The notes under the pieces were generated by a model. The model was not told the origin of the DNA and did not search any database. It saw only the letters and a list, made by a program, of their open reading frames with translations. Source: Deltaproteobacteria bacterium (GTDB lineage: Bacteria > Desulfobacterota > GWC2-55-46 > JAJCZF01). From it: a stretch of DNA of 43,526 nt. The stretch covers positions 1 through 43,526 of the forward strand of contig JAJCZF010000001.1 of the NCBI GenBank assembly GCA_029262535.1, written 5' to 3'. Positions 33,149-40,255 of the stretch are shown here, in pieces; the stretch's first letter is position 1, and each line of letters opens with the position of its first letter. The translations under genes were made by a program, and so were the position numbers.

Positions 33149-34012
33149 ATGAATCCCGTAGCCTTCAGGGCATCTATACTCAATATTATCGCCAACACCT
33201 TTCTCTTTGCCATAAAGATCGTCGCCGGTCTTATGAGCGGTTCGATTGCCCTTATCTCAGACGCCTTAAATTCATTTACAGATGTCGTATCTTCGATCGC
33301 CATCTTCGTATGCGTAAAGATATCGAATAAGGACGCCGACGAAGGCCATCCCTTCGGCCACTCGCGCGCCGAGCCTGTCGCCGGACTCGTTGTCGCCATA
33401 CTCGCCGGTATTCTCGGTTTTGAAATGATTCGCTCGTCGGTCGAAAGATTTATTCAGGTCGGAGAGGGCGGCATAGATGTGATCGTCACGCCTATCACGC
33501 TGCTTGTGCCCGTAATTACGATCATACTAAAATCGCTCATGGCCTGGCGGTTCGGAAAGACCGGCAAGGCCATAAACAGCCCCGCAATCTCTGCGAGCGC
33601 CGTGGACTCTGCCTGCGACGTAGCCGTCGCCGCGGCCGCCTTTATCGGCCTTCTGGGGGTATGGTTCGGATACCCCATACTCGACCCTATAGCCGGTTTT
33701 GCAATCAGCCTCTGGATCATCTACACCGGTTATAAGATAGGCATTGAGAATATCGATTACCTCATGGGCAAGGCCCCGCCCAAAGAGCTTTTGGAAGAGA
33801 TAAAAGAGGCCGCCTGCGCGGTAAAGGGGGTCTTGTCCATAAACAAAGTGCGCGCACATTATGTCGGCCCTTTTGTGCATGTCGAGATACATGTGGCGGT
33901 CGATAAGGAACTATCCACACTGGTATCGCACGCCATAGCGGAGACGGTCGCAAGAAACCTTGAGGCACTCGCGGCCATAGATAAGAGCTTTGTCCATATC
34001 GACCCGGCATAG
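33149..34012 (+). CDS. Cation diffusion facilitator transporter
   Basis: 287 aa. CDF proteins exchange divalent metal ions for protons across the inner membrane. Six membrane helices span about 8-210, with a cytoplasmic metal-binding domain at the C-terminus (SINKVRAHYVGPFVHVEIHVAVD). The TM2 site reads SDALNSFTDVV (Asn41-x3-Asp45) and TM5 has SAVDSACDVA (Asp-x3-Asp). HPFGHSRAE follows TM2. Zn2+ transporters usually have His-x3-Asp in TM2; the Asn form is known from Mn2+ exporters such as pneumococcal MntE, so Mn2+ is a reasonable guess. The ATG at 33149 is predicted to be leaderless. Confidence 0.9.
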   Translation: MNPVAFRASILNIIANTFLFAIKIVAGLMSGSIALISDALNSFTDVVSSIAIFVCVKISNKDADEGHPFGHSRAEPVAGLVVAILAGILGFEMIRSSVERFIQVGEGGIDVIVTPITLLVPVITIILKSLMAWRFGKTGKAINSPAISASAVDSACDVAVAAAAFIGLLGVWFGYPILDPIAGFAISLWIIYTGYKIGIENIDYLMGKAPPKELLEEIKEAACAVKGVLSINKVRAHYVGPFVHVEIHVAVDKELSTLVSHAIAETVARNLEALAAIDKSFVHIDPA

Positions 34013-34033
34013 AGCGATTACAGGCCGCCCTAT

Positions 34034-34062
34034 TTGACATCTCACCCCCTCTATTGCATTAT
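34034..34062 (+). promoter_or_regulatory. Candidate promoter for the ChaN/PDZ gene
   Basis: A perfect TTGACA (34034-34039), a 17-base spacer and CATTAT (34057-34062). GGAG at about 34080 serves as the ribosome site for the ATG at 34093. Confidence 0.45.
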
Positions 34063-34092
34063 ATATAGAATCATTTAACGGAGTTTCCCCTT

Positions 34093-35463
34093 ATGAATAA
34101 TAATATTTCAAAGATCCTCATGCTCTTCGTCGCCCTAACCTTTGCCGGCTGCGCAACAAGAGATATTCAACAGCATGACCTGCATTATAAATCACCATAC
34201 AAACCTATAGAAGAACTTCAACCGGGTCAGATCATACATGTGCCGACCGGCACGATGCTCACACCGGATGATCTTGCCGGTTACCTCGAAAAGGTCAGGG
34301 TCGTTTATGTCGGAGAATCGCATCGTTCGCTCGACCATCACAGGACGCAGCTCGATATCATAAAGTCCATGCACGAACGCGACCCGAACGCAAACGGCTG
34401 GGCGGTTGGCATGGAGATGTTTGCCCGTCCTTCTCAAGAACTGCTCAACCAATGGATAAACGGCGAAGTAGACGATAAAGCGCTTTACAAGGAATGGATA
34501 AAGAACTGGGGCATCGACTACGAGTATTACCGTGAGATATTCGAATACCTCAAAGAGCACAAGATACCGCTGATCGCGCTCAATATGACAAGAAAGAATA
34601 TACGGGCCGTGACACGCGGTTCAATGAACGGGACCCAGGGAACGCACGGGCAGGAAGGCACGGCAGACAATTCAGGGAGCGGCTCACACTCGCACAAACA
34701 CAAACATAAAAACGGCGACACCGAAAGGAACGCTGAAAAGATACGCGACGAGATGAAAAAAGATGAGCTTGCATCAAGCGAGACCCCGCTGCCGGAGATG
34801 GACGAGTCAGACCCCTTTCACAAGGCCTGGGTAGAGGCGGTATTTACCGATCCGAGCCACGGCAAGGCATACTTTGATACATTTTACAAGGTACAGCTCT
34901 TATGGGATGAGACGATGGCGGAGACAGCCGCCGCCTACCTAAAGAGCCCAGACGGACAAGACCGCCGCCTGATCGTCCTTGCCGGAGGCGGACATGTGAG
35001 CTTCGGTTTCGGCATACCGAAGAGGGTCTTCAGGAGGCTTGCCGAACCGTATGCCGTAGTAGTGCCGGTCTCGGTGGATATCGTAAGCAACGTAGAGCAT
35101 GGCACTGAAAAGGGCGCGAAATATCTCGATATCGAGATGCCCGACATACCTCTTTATGTAGCCGATTTTGTCGTCGCCTCCAAGTTTCAGACGATAAAAG
35201 AGAGCAGCCCGAAGCTCGGCGTCTTTATACTCGAAGACGACGGACGCGTGATCATCACAGCCATCTCGCCCGGCTCTCCGGCCGAAAAGAGCGAACTCAT
35301 GGCCGGAGACGATATAACGAAGATCGAAGATGTGGAGGTCTCGGAGATAGTCGATCTCGTATTTTATCTAAAACAAAAAAAGTTCGGCGACACGGTACAG
35401 GTCACGGTAGAGCGCGCCGGCCTGCCGCTTGAATTCGAAATCCTGCTAACCGAGTTTCCATAG
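34093..35463 (+). CDS. ChaN-like lipoprotein with His-rich insert and C-terminal PDZ
   Basis: 456 aa. The signal peptide ends in a lipobox (TFAGC, Cys20), so it is a lipoprotein. Residues about 45-325 form a ChaN/TraB-Tiki-like domain (haem-binding uptake family) with VVYVGESHRSLDHHRTQ near its start and LAGGGHVSFGFG (about 296-307) near its end. Between them, residues about 180-235 are a low-complexity linker containing SGSGSHSHKHKHKNG, rich in His and Lys. Residues about 373-452 are a PDZ domain (VIITAISPGSPAEKSELMAG). ChaN dimers bind haem; the PDZ suggests peptide or partner binding in the periplasm. Its neighbour is a metal efflux protein, so a metal-related role is conceivable but unproven. 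Confidence 0.82.
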   Translation: MNNNISKILMLFVALTFAGCATRDIQQHDLHYKSPYKPIEELQPGQIIHVPTGTMLTPDDLAGYLEKVRVVYVGESHRSLDHHRTQLDIIKSMHERDPNANGWAVGMEMFARPSQELLNQWINGEVDDKALYKEWIKNWGIDYEYYREIFEYLKEHKIPLIALNMTRKNIRAVTRGSMNGTQGTHGQEGTADNSGSGSHSHKHKHKNGDTERNAEKIRDEMKKDELASSETPLPEMDESDPFHKAWVEAVFTDPSHGKAYFDTFYKVQLLWDETMAETAAAYLKSPDGQDRRLIVLAGGGHVSFGFGIPKRVFRRLAEPYAVVVPVSVDIVSNVEHGTEKGAKYLDIEMPDIPLYVADFVVASKFQTIKESSPKLGVFILEDDGRVIITAISPGSPAEKSELMAGDDITKIEDVEVSEIVDLVFYLKQKKFGDTVQVTVERAGLPLEFEILLTEFP

Positions 35464-35474
35464 GGAGGACCCGG

Positions 35475-37613
35475 CTACTTAAAGTCAAACCTCAAGACCT
35501 TCTCACCGGAGAGCACTCCGTGATTAAGACCGCCGTCCGGACCGAAGAGCAGCCAGCTCTTTGCCGTCAGGTGCGGTAGACGCCTTGCTATGGATGCCAT
35601 GGATGGGGCGTCCAGCTCTCCGGTAAATAGGCAGAGCCTCCTACCCGCTCTCTTAGGGTCGCGCGTCGCAAGGACCAGTACAGAATCTTTTATATCAAAG
35701 CTCTTTCCCTCTACTGTAAAACTATCTCCGTCGATAAGAATAGAATCCGGGAGCGCGCCGATAAATTCCTCGTAGGCCGTTCCCTCTCTACCGAATATAA
35801 AGAGGCTTTTATCAGCATCCAGATCGGTCAACTCTCCGGCAGCTAGAATCCGCTGTCCGTAATCCCTTGAAAGAGAGGCCGCAACAGGCGCGTAACCCTT
35901 GGCGCTCGCACCGTTCGGCAATAGATATAAGCCCCCCTTGTCACCGAAAAAAGAACTCATAAGCGACGGTATCTCCCTGTCCGAGAGCAGGCGAAAGCTA
36001 TCAAAGTTCGGATCTATCTCAAGGGCGGTCGGGCGGTAATCTAATAAAAATTCAAATCTTTCCTTCTCTTTCTTGACCTTTATTTCACGATACTCCATGC
36101 CCGCCGCGTTCTCAAGGGCAACCGGGAGTGAGAGTAGATAAGGTTTGCCGTCAAGCTCTTTGACGCTCTGACTAATGACAAAATTTAACCTGAACTTGGA
36201 GCCGCTCTCCACAAGTTCTATGTCGGAGAGAGAAAGTAGAGGACCGCCGGGACGCATAAGCCACTGGTTGAAGAACTCGTCAAACGGACGGCCCGTCTCC
36301 TCTTCAAAGGCCCTCATTATATCCATGAAGGTCGCTGAAGACGAAGCGTGAGATATATAAAACCTCCTAAGAGCGCCATAAAAGAGCCGGTCTCCAACGG
36401 CTTGTCTCAACATATGAAAGAAGATCGTACCCTTGCCGTAACCGACTGCCCGCTCTTCGGGGCTGAAGCCATAGGTAAAATCCTTTATCGTAAGCTCTGA
36501 ATCTCCGGCATAGTTTTTAAAGGCGTTAAGCGCCTTTTTTCTATAAATCGCAGCCTCTTCTGGCCCGATAAATTCTTTACTCAGGTGGTCTGCCGTATAG
36601 GAGGCAAGCGCTTCGGCCCAGTTGCCCCATTGGTTATCCACAAAGACCGAGTTGCCCCACCAGTTATGGACAAACTCATGGCCGAGAGATGTATCGGGTA
36701 TAAATGGTAACCTCAAGACCTTCGAACCGAGAAGCGTATATGAGGGCATGCCGTAACCTGTAGGCAGAAAAGATTCTACCACGGCGAATTTTCTATAGGG
36801 ATAGGGCGTAAAGAAGCTCTTATATCTCTCTAAATAATCTTTCGACTTACTAATATATAACTCGCTAAGTTGAGGCTCGTCATCGTAATCTAAAAAGAAT
36901 GTAAGTATATCGATCTCCCCGTGAGTACGCTTATTAACGATAAACTTGCCTACGACAATATTTATTCCGTCTAACGGGTTTTCAGTAACCCACCTGTCAC
37001 TTCTCTTTCCGTCCGTACTGTTGCTATCTATCCAAGCGCCCTCCATTACAGCGGTGTAACCTTCCGGCATCACAACCGTTACGTCGTAAAAAGCGGTGCT
37101 CTCACCATAGCGTGGGTACCAAAGAGCAGAAGCTGGTAGAAAGAGACCCTCGGCCCCTATGACCGCGTCAGAGCTTAGAGATACGCCTCTTTTGGTAACG
37201 GCATGCGCATCTTCAATGGAAGTGGCCCTATATGAAAGTTTTACCAAGATCTCTCTTGTTGCGCCGCTACCATTGGTTGGTAAATATAGATGAATCTTTT
37301 TTGTAAAACCGTCGTTGATCGCTTCTATCTCATGACGAAGCTCTTTACCCGCCGATAAGATCGCCTCGACCTCGGCATTATCGGAGATGGTAAAGGTTAT
37401 AACCCTGTCCGTAGCTCCAGCTTTAATAAAAAGGTTATCCTCGACCCTTACGACACCGGCCAAAGGATCTACGGTAAGATTTATAAAGTGGCTTGTTATG
37501 GTGCTGAGGGAATCTTCTTTGAGTCCTCGCGCCTCGGCGTCCTCTATCAAATAAAAGAGAACGGCGATAAGAAGAAGAGGTAGCGCTAGAAATATGGGTT
37601 TTTTTCGAAACAT
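35475..37613 (-). CDS. M1-family metallopeptidase, exported
   Basis: 712 aa from the ATG at 37613, with GAGG seven bases upstream; a TTG at 37625 is less likely. A signal peptide (hydrophobic about 6-24, ending near Ala-Glu-Ala) is followed by an N-terminal beta domain (about 35-230). The gluzincin catalytic domain contains GHEFVHNWWGN and, after 17 rather than 18 residues, the third ligand in GNWAEALASYTADHL. The TGYGMPSYTLLGS segment takes the place of the classic GxMEN. The C-terminal part (about 460-712) is beta-rich, then alpha/beta, and is not recognised. Probably a periplasmic peptidase. It converges with the ChaN/PDZ gene, with 11 bases between the two stops. Confidence 0.87.
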   Translation of the reverse strand: MFRKKPIFLALPLLLIAVLFYLIEDAEARGLKEDSLSTITSHFINLTVDPLAGVVRVEDNLFIKAGATDRVITFTISDNAEVEAILSAGKELRHEIEAINDGFTKKIHLYLPTNGSGATREILVKLSYRATSIEDAHAVTKRGVSLSSDAVIGAEGLFLPASALWYPRYGESTAFYDVTVVMPEGYTAVMEGAWIDSNSTDGKRSDRWVTENPLDGINIVVGKFIVNKRTHGEIDILTFFLDYDDEPQLSELYISKSKDYLERYKSFFTPYPYRKFAVVESFLPTGYGMPSYTLLGSKVLRLPFIPDTSLGHEFVHNWWGNSVFVDNQWGNWAEALASYTADHLSKEFIGPEEAAIYRKKALNAFKNYAGDSELTIKDFTYGFSPEERAVGYGKGTIFFHMLRQAVGDRLFYGALRRFYISHASSSATFMDIMRAFEEETGRPFDEFFNQWLMRPGGPLLSLSDIELVESGSKFRLNFVISQSVKELDGKPYLLSLPVALENAAGMEYREIKVKKEKERFEFLLDYRPTALEIDPNFDSFRLLSDREIPSLMSSFFGDKGGLYLLPNGASAKGYAPVAASLSRDYGQRILAAGELTDLDADKSLFIFGREGTAYEEFIGALPDSILIDGDSFTVEGKSFDIKDSVLVLATRDPKRAGRRLCLFTGELDAPSMASIARRLPHLTAKSWLLFGPDGGLNHGVLSGEKVLRFDFK

Positions 37614-37624
37614 AATAGTCCTCA

Positions 37625-37653
37625 ATAGAAGGCGGCCACTCCGGACCTGTCAA
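37625..37653 (-). promoter_or_regulatory. Possible promoter for the M1 peptidase gene
   Basis: On the minus strand, a perfect TTGACA (37648-37653), a 17-base spacer and a poor -10, TTCTAT (37625-37630). The leader would be under ten bases. Confidence 0.3.
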
Positions 37654-37671
37654 GTAGATAAAAAAGAATAC

Positions 37672-37700
37672 TTGCATGAAGCATACTTAGCGGTTATACT
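37672..37700 (+). promoter_or_regulatory. Promoter for the small protein gene
   Basis: TTGCAT (37672-37677), a 17-base spacer and TATACT (37695-37700, 5 of 6). The -10 overlaps the palindrome at 37696-37720, so a protein bound there would block it. Confidence 0.5.
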
Positions 37701-37720
37701 TTATATAATATATAAAGTAT
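37696..37720. promoter_or_regulatory. 25-bp perfect inverted repeat, operator candidate
   Basis: ATACTTTATAT, three bases AAT, then ATATAAAGTAT: the 11-base arms are exact reverse complements. It starts inside the -10 box and extends across the predicted transcript start of the gene at 37789. It is all A/T except for one C and one G, so it could alternatively reflect AT-rich DNA, but an 11-base perfect match is notable. Confidence 0.45.
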
Positions 37721-37788
37721 CTATATTGGTCTATTAAAATAAAAGATCTGCGATTAATTAGCACATTATAATAATAAGGAGGTTTCCA

Positions 37789-38079
37789 ATGAAGACCCTT
37801 GCAGCCGTGGCAATAGCCATTGCAATAACCGTTAGCAGCTTTGGAGTTGCATCGGCAGAGATCAACCTGGAACAGAAACCCAGCATGGCTGGAACTTTTA
37901 TGGATATGGCGCTCCTAAGGCCCATCGGCCTGGTCACGGTCTTTGCCGGCTCGGCGCTATTTATCGTAACACTACCGATAGCGGCCTTTACAGATAGCAT
38001 CGACTCCTCAAAAGAGGCGCTCATAGATACGCCCATTGATTACACCTTCAAGAGGAAGGTCGGCGATCTGGACGGCTGA
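37789..38079 (+). CDS. Small exported protein with one membrane segment
   Basis: 96 aa. A cleavable signal peptide (residues 1-23, ending VASA) is followed by a short polar stretch and a hydrophobic segment (about 43-66, LLRPIGLVTVFAGSALFIVTL). The C-terminal PIDYTFKRKVGDLDG pattern recalls small conserved hypothetical proteins of deltaproteobacteria with MALVRPxGL...YTFxRPLG; function unknown. The ribosome site AAGGAGG is excellent, and promoter, operator-like palindrome and strong terminator make it a self-contained, probably well-expressed gene. Confidence 0.75.
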   Translation: MKTLAAVAIAIAITVSSFGVASAEINLEQKPSMAGTFMDMALLRPIGLVTVFAGSALFIVTLPIAAFTDSIDSSKEALIDTPIDYTFKRKVGDLDG

Positions 38080-38105
38080 TTCTTTTTATAAAATCTTTAA
38101 ATAAG

Positions 38106-38145
38106 AAAAAGGGCTTGCACCGCGAGGTGCAAGCCCTTTTCTTTT
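38106..38145. terminator. Bidirectional intrinsic terminator
   Basis: AAAAGGGCTTGCACC, loop GCGA, GGTGCAAGCCCTTTT, then CTTTT: a perfect 15-bp stem with A-run and T-run on either side. It lies between the convergent small protein gene and the histone-like gene and can serve both. Confidence 0.9.
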
Positions 38146-38163
38146 ATACTCTATAAGAAGAGA

Positions 38164-38649
38164 CTACTTGGCTGCTTTCTTCGGCGCTGCTTTCTTCGGC
38201 GCTGCTTTCTTCGGCGCTGCTTTCTTCGGCGCTGCTTTCTTCGGCGCTGCTTTCTTCGGCGCGGCCTTCTTCGGCGCGGCAGCCTTAGCAGCGGCCTTCT
38301 TCGGCGCGGCTTTCTTCGGCGCTGCTTTCTTTGCCGCAGCCTTCTTCGGCGCTGCTTTCTTTGCCGCGGCCTTCTTCGGCGCTGCTTTCTTTGCCGCGGC
38401 TTTCTTCGGTGCGGCTTTCTTCGGCGCGGCAGCCTTAGCAGCGGCCTTCTTTAGATTCTCGGTCTCTTTTTCAAGTGATTTTATGATCTTCTTAATGCTG
38501 GAAACTGCGCTCTTCTTGTTCTTGACTATCTCTTTTAAGACAATCTTGAACTCTTTTTGAGCAACATTGGATACGGCATCCTGTACCTTGGGCACAAGGG
38601 CCTCAACGCGTTTCAAAAGACCTTTTAGTTCAGTTATAGGGGTGGCCAT
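38164..38649 (-). CDS. Histone H1-like protein with Ala/Lys/Pro repeat tail
   Basis: 161 aa. Residues 1-67 are a helical, coiled-coil-like N-domain (PITELKGLLKRVEALVPKVQ, then EKETENLKK). Residues about 68-161 are a tail of PKKAA and AKKAA units with net charge strongly positive, like eukaryotic H1 tails and bacterial AlgP/HctB/BpH1-type proteins. Such proteins bind DNA non-specifically and affect compaction. The ATG at 38649 has AAAGGAGA upstream. The tail is encoded by a 15-bp tandem repeat, so its length may vary between strains. Confidence 0.8.
   Translation of the reverse strand: MATPITELKGLLKRVEALVPKVQDAVSNVAQKEFKIVLKEIVKNKKSAVSSIKKIIKSLEKETENLKKAAAKAAAPKKAAPKKAAAKKAAPKKAAAKKAAPKKAAAKKAAPKKAAPKKAAAKAAAPKKAAPKKAAPKKAAPKKAAPKKAAPKKAAPKKAAK
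38170..38455. repeat. 15-bp tandem repeat encoding the basic tail
   Basis: Units of GCTGCTTTCTTCGGC follow one another, exact for about six copies from 38170, then with 1-3 changes (GCGGCCTTCTTCGGC, GCTGCTTTCTTTGCC). Each encodes five residues of the tail on the minus strand. Confidence 0.85.
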
Positions 38650-38712
38650 TAGTCTCTCCTTTTTAGATGTTTTTCAACAAAGAAAACCTTAACGCAAAAC
38701 TCACTTTTTTTT

Positions 38713-38741
38713 AGAATAAAATTATTAAGAGGAAAGGTCAA
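38713..38741 (-). promoter_or_regulatory. Promoter for the histone-like gene
   Basis: On the minus strand, TTGACC (38736-38741), a 17-base spacer and TATTCT (38713-38718), about 65 bases before the ATG. Confidence 0.5.
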
Positions 38742-38776
38742 TGAAATTCTATGACATTACCGGCTAAGGAGTCGTC

Positions 38777-39586
38777 TCAATCCCCTTTAAGCACGATTAT
38801 CATCTCGTTGTGAATGGCCCCGTTAGATGCAAGCAGCCTCTTGTTATGAATAGTGGATGGTAGTCCTTCATAGTCGGTAACGAGCCCGCCCGCCTCTGTA
38901 ACTACAAGGGCAGCCGCCGCTATGTCCCAGGCATGGAGCTTCATCTCCCAAAAACCGTCGAAGCGGCCGCATCCCACGTAACAGAGATCTATGGCGGCGC
39001 TACCGGCCCTTCTTATTGCCTGAGCGCGAACGGCGAAACGGCCAAACTCGGTTAGATTATTTTCCTTTGAGCTTCTGATATCGTATGGGAAACCGGTCGC
39101 AAGCAGCGAGCGGTCGAGAGTTCCTGTCTTTGAAACCGAAATAGGGTCACCATTTAGGCAGGCCCCTTTTCCCTTTCGAGCGGTAAAGAGTTCGTCTCTC
39201 GTCGGGTCGTATACTACGCCGATAACTACCTCGCCCTCTAACTCAAAAGCGATAGAAACGCAGTAAACGGGAAAGCCGTGCGAGTAATTGGTAGTGCCGT
39301 CTATGGGATCGACTATCCAGCGACAGACGCTATCGGAGGTAAGCTCGGCGCGCTCTTCGGTAAGAATGCCGTGATCGGGGTATCTCTCCTGTATTAGCGA
39401 GATGATCAGCTCTTCGGCCTCCCTGTCCATCTCGGTCACGAGATCCACAGCGCCCTTGTAAAAGGTCTTTCCGGCGTTGCCGGCACTGTCCTTAATCAGG
39501 CTGCCGGTCCTTCTGGCTATACCCGCGGCAAGCTCTGCGATACGGTCGAGCCCGGCATTATCTATATCCTGACGGTCAGTTTCCAT
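38777..39586 (-). CDS. suhB: Inositol monophosphatase family protein (SuhB-like)
   Basis: 269 aa. Mg2+-dependent phosphatases of this family act on inositol phosphates and related sugars; SuhB also affects rRNA transcription in E. coli. Metal-binding motifs: GILTEERAE (Glu77/78), DPIDGTTNYSHG (Asp93, Asp96) and AWDIAAAALVVTEAGG (Asp221). The length is typical. The start ATG has no clear ribosome site; it follows FmdB by 15 bases and is likely coupled. The symbol is by family only; substrate unknown. Confidence 0.9.
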   Translation of the reverse strand: METDRQDIDNAGLDRIAELAAGIARRTGSLIKDSAGNAGKTFYKGAVDLVTEMDREAEELIISLIQERYPDHGILTEERAELTSDSVCRWIVDPIDGTTNYSHGFPVYCVSIAFELEGEVVIGVVYDPTRDELFTARKGKGACLNGDPISVSKTGTLDRSLLATGFPYDIRSSKENNLTEFGRFAVRAQAIRRAGSAAIDLCYVGCGRFDGFWEMKLHAWDIAAAALVVTEAGGLVTDYEGLPSTIHNKRLLASNGAIHNEMIIVLKGD

Positions 39587-39601
39587 GAGCGGGTACCAAT
39601 C

Positions 39602-39904
39602 TTAGTCCGAGCCCGAGCCCGCAGCGGGACACCCGTTGCAGGCGGCGGAGTCGGGTTTGGGAGAATCGGCCTTTGCGGTAGTTGAGCTATTTGTATCCGA
39701 GCACGACGGCGACTTTGACTTTAGCGAGGCTGAGTAGCCGTCCTTGTACCAACCGCCGCCTTTCAGGGCGAACGACGAGCGCGAGATAAGCTTCTCAACC
39801 GGTCCCGAGCAGAACTTACACTCCGCCACAGGGTCGTCAGAAAACTTTTGCCTTACCTCGAAATCCTTATTGCATTCTTTACATCTGTATTCGTAAACGG
39901 GCAT
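39602..39904 (-). CDS. FmdB-type zinc-ribbon protein
   Basis: 100 aa. N-terminal MPVYEYRCKECNKDFEV and ECKFCSGPVEKLISRSSF give the FmdB/CxxC zinc ribbon (Cys8, 11, 29, 32), followed by GGGWYKDGY. The C-terminal third is Ser/Lys/Ala-rich and ends with CNGCPAAGSG. The family is annotated as putative regulatory proteins, but its biochemical role is unclear. GGAGG lies upstream of the ATG, and a promoter with perfect -35 is at 39947-39975. Confidence 0.85.
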   Translation of the reverse strand: MPVYEYRCKECNKDFEVRQKFSDDPVAECKFCSGPVEKLISRSSFALKGGGWYKDGYSASLKSKSPSCSDTNSSTTAKADSPKPDSAACNGCPAAGSGSD

Positions 39905-39946
39905 TTATAAAAGAACCTCCGTAAAAAGTATATATATCTATATATT

Positions 39947-39975
39947 AATTTAGGTACAATCCAACATTATGTCAA
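39947..39975 (-). promoter_or_regulatory. Promoter for the FmdB-suhB unit
   Basis: On the minus strand, a perfect TTGACA (39970-39975), a 17-base spacer and TAAATT (39947-39952), about 45 bases before the FmdB ATG. Confidence 0.5.
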
Positions 39976-40030
39976 GCAGAGTCTGTAATTCTCAAAACCT
40001 TTAACCTTCCCTCTATGCGAACCGAAGGGT

Positions 40031-40255
40031 AAAAATTAGAGATTTTTTTCTAAATCAAGACGGGATGAAAAATAAGATGCGAGTCGTATGTCTGTACATC
40101 GAGTCTTTTATTTTTTTATCCCAACGCAACCACACAGGCGTTGTCTTAATATTTACTCCACATCAACGTCGCGGAAGAAAAAAGTTAGGACCTACGCGGA
40201 TTAATTCCGCGAAGATAAAACCACACTTGTGTGGAGGGAAAAAGATCAATTTTTA
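40031..40255. repeat. Nested palindromic element, copy 3 (complete, with insertion)
   Basis: The left arm AAAAATTAGAGATTTTTTTC (40031-40050) and right arm AAAAAGATCAATTTTT (near 40239-40254) match those of copy 2. The inner hairpin runs from GGGATGAAAAATAA (40062) to TTTTTTTATCCC (40122), with TGCGAGTCGTATGTC and TGTACATCGAG in between. About 110 extra bases sit between hairpin and right arm, bounded by CACACAGG on the left and a terminator-like repeat (40207-40234) on the right. The right arm overlaps the stop codon of the SDR gene. No other content is seen in the gap 39976-40252. Confidence 0.7.
40207..40234 (-). terminator. Palindrome/T-tract repeat after the SDR gene
   Basis: On the minus strand, CCACACAAGTGTGG followed by TTTTATCTTCGCGG: a 6-bp stem with T-run, about 20 bases beyond the stop at 40253. 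It is a variant of the repeat seen after dnaB, mreB and the DUF2845 gene. Confidence 0.5.

Noticed and set aside
38168..38560. Plus-strand open frame of 130 codons made of Phe-Phe-Gly-Ala-Ala repeats
   Set aside because: It is the antisense shadow of the Ala/Lys/Pro tail of the histone-like gene. It has no ribosome site, and the minus-strand gene has promoter, ribosome site and terminator.
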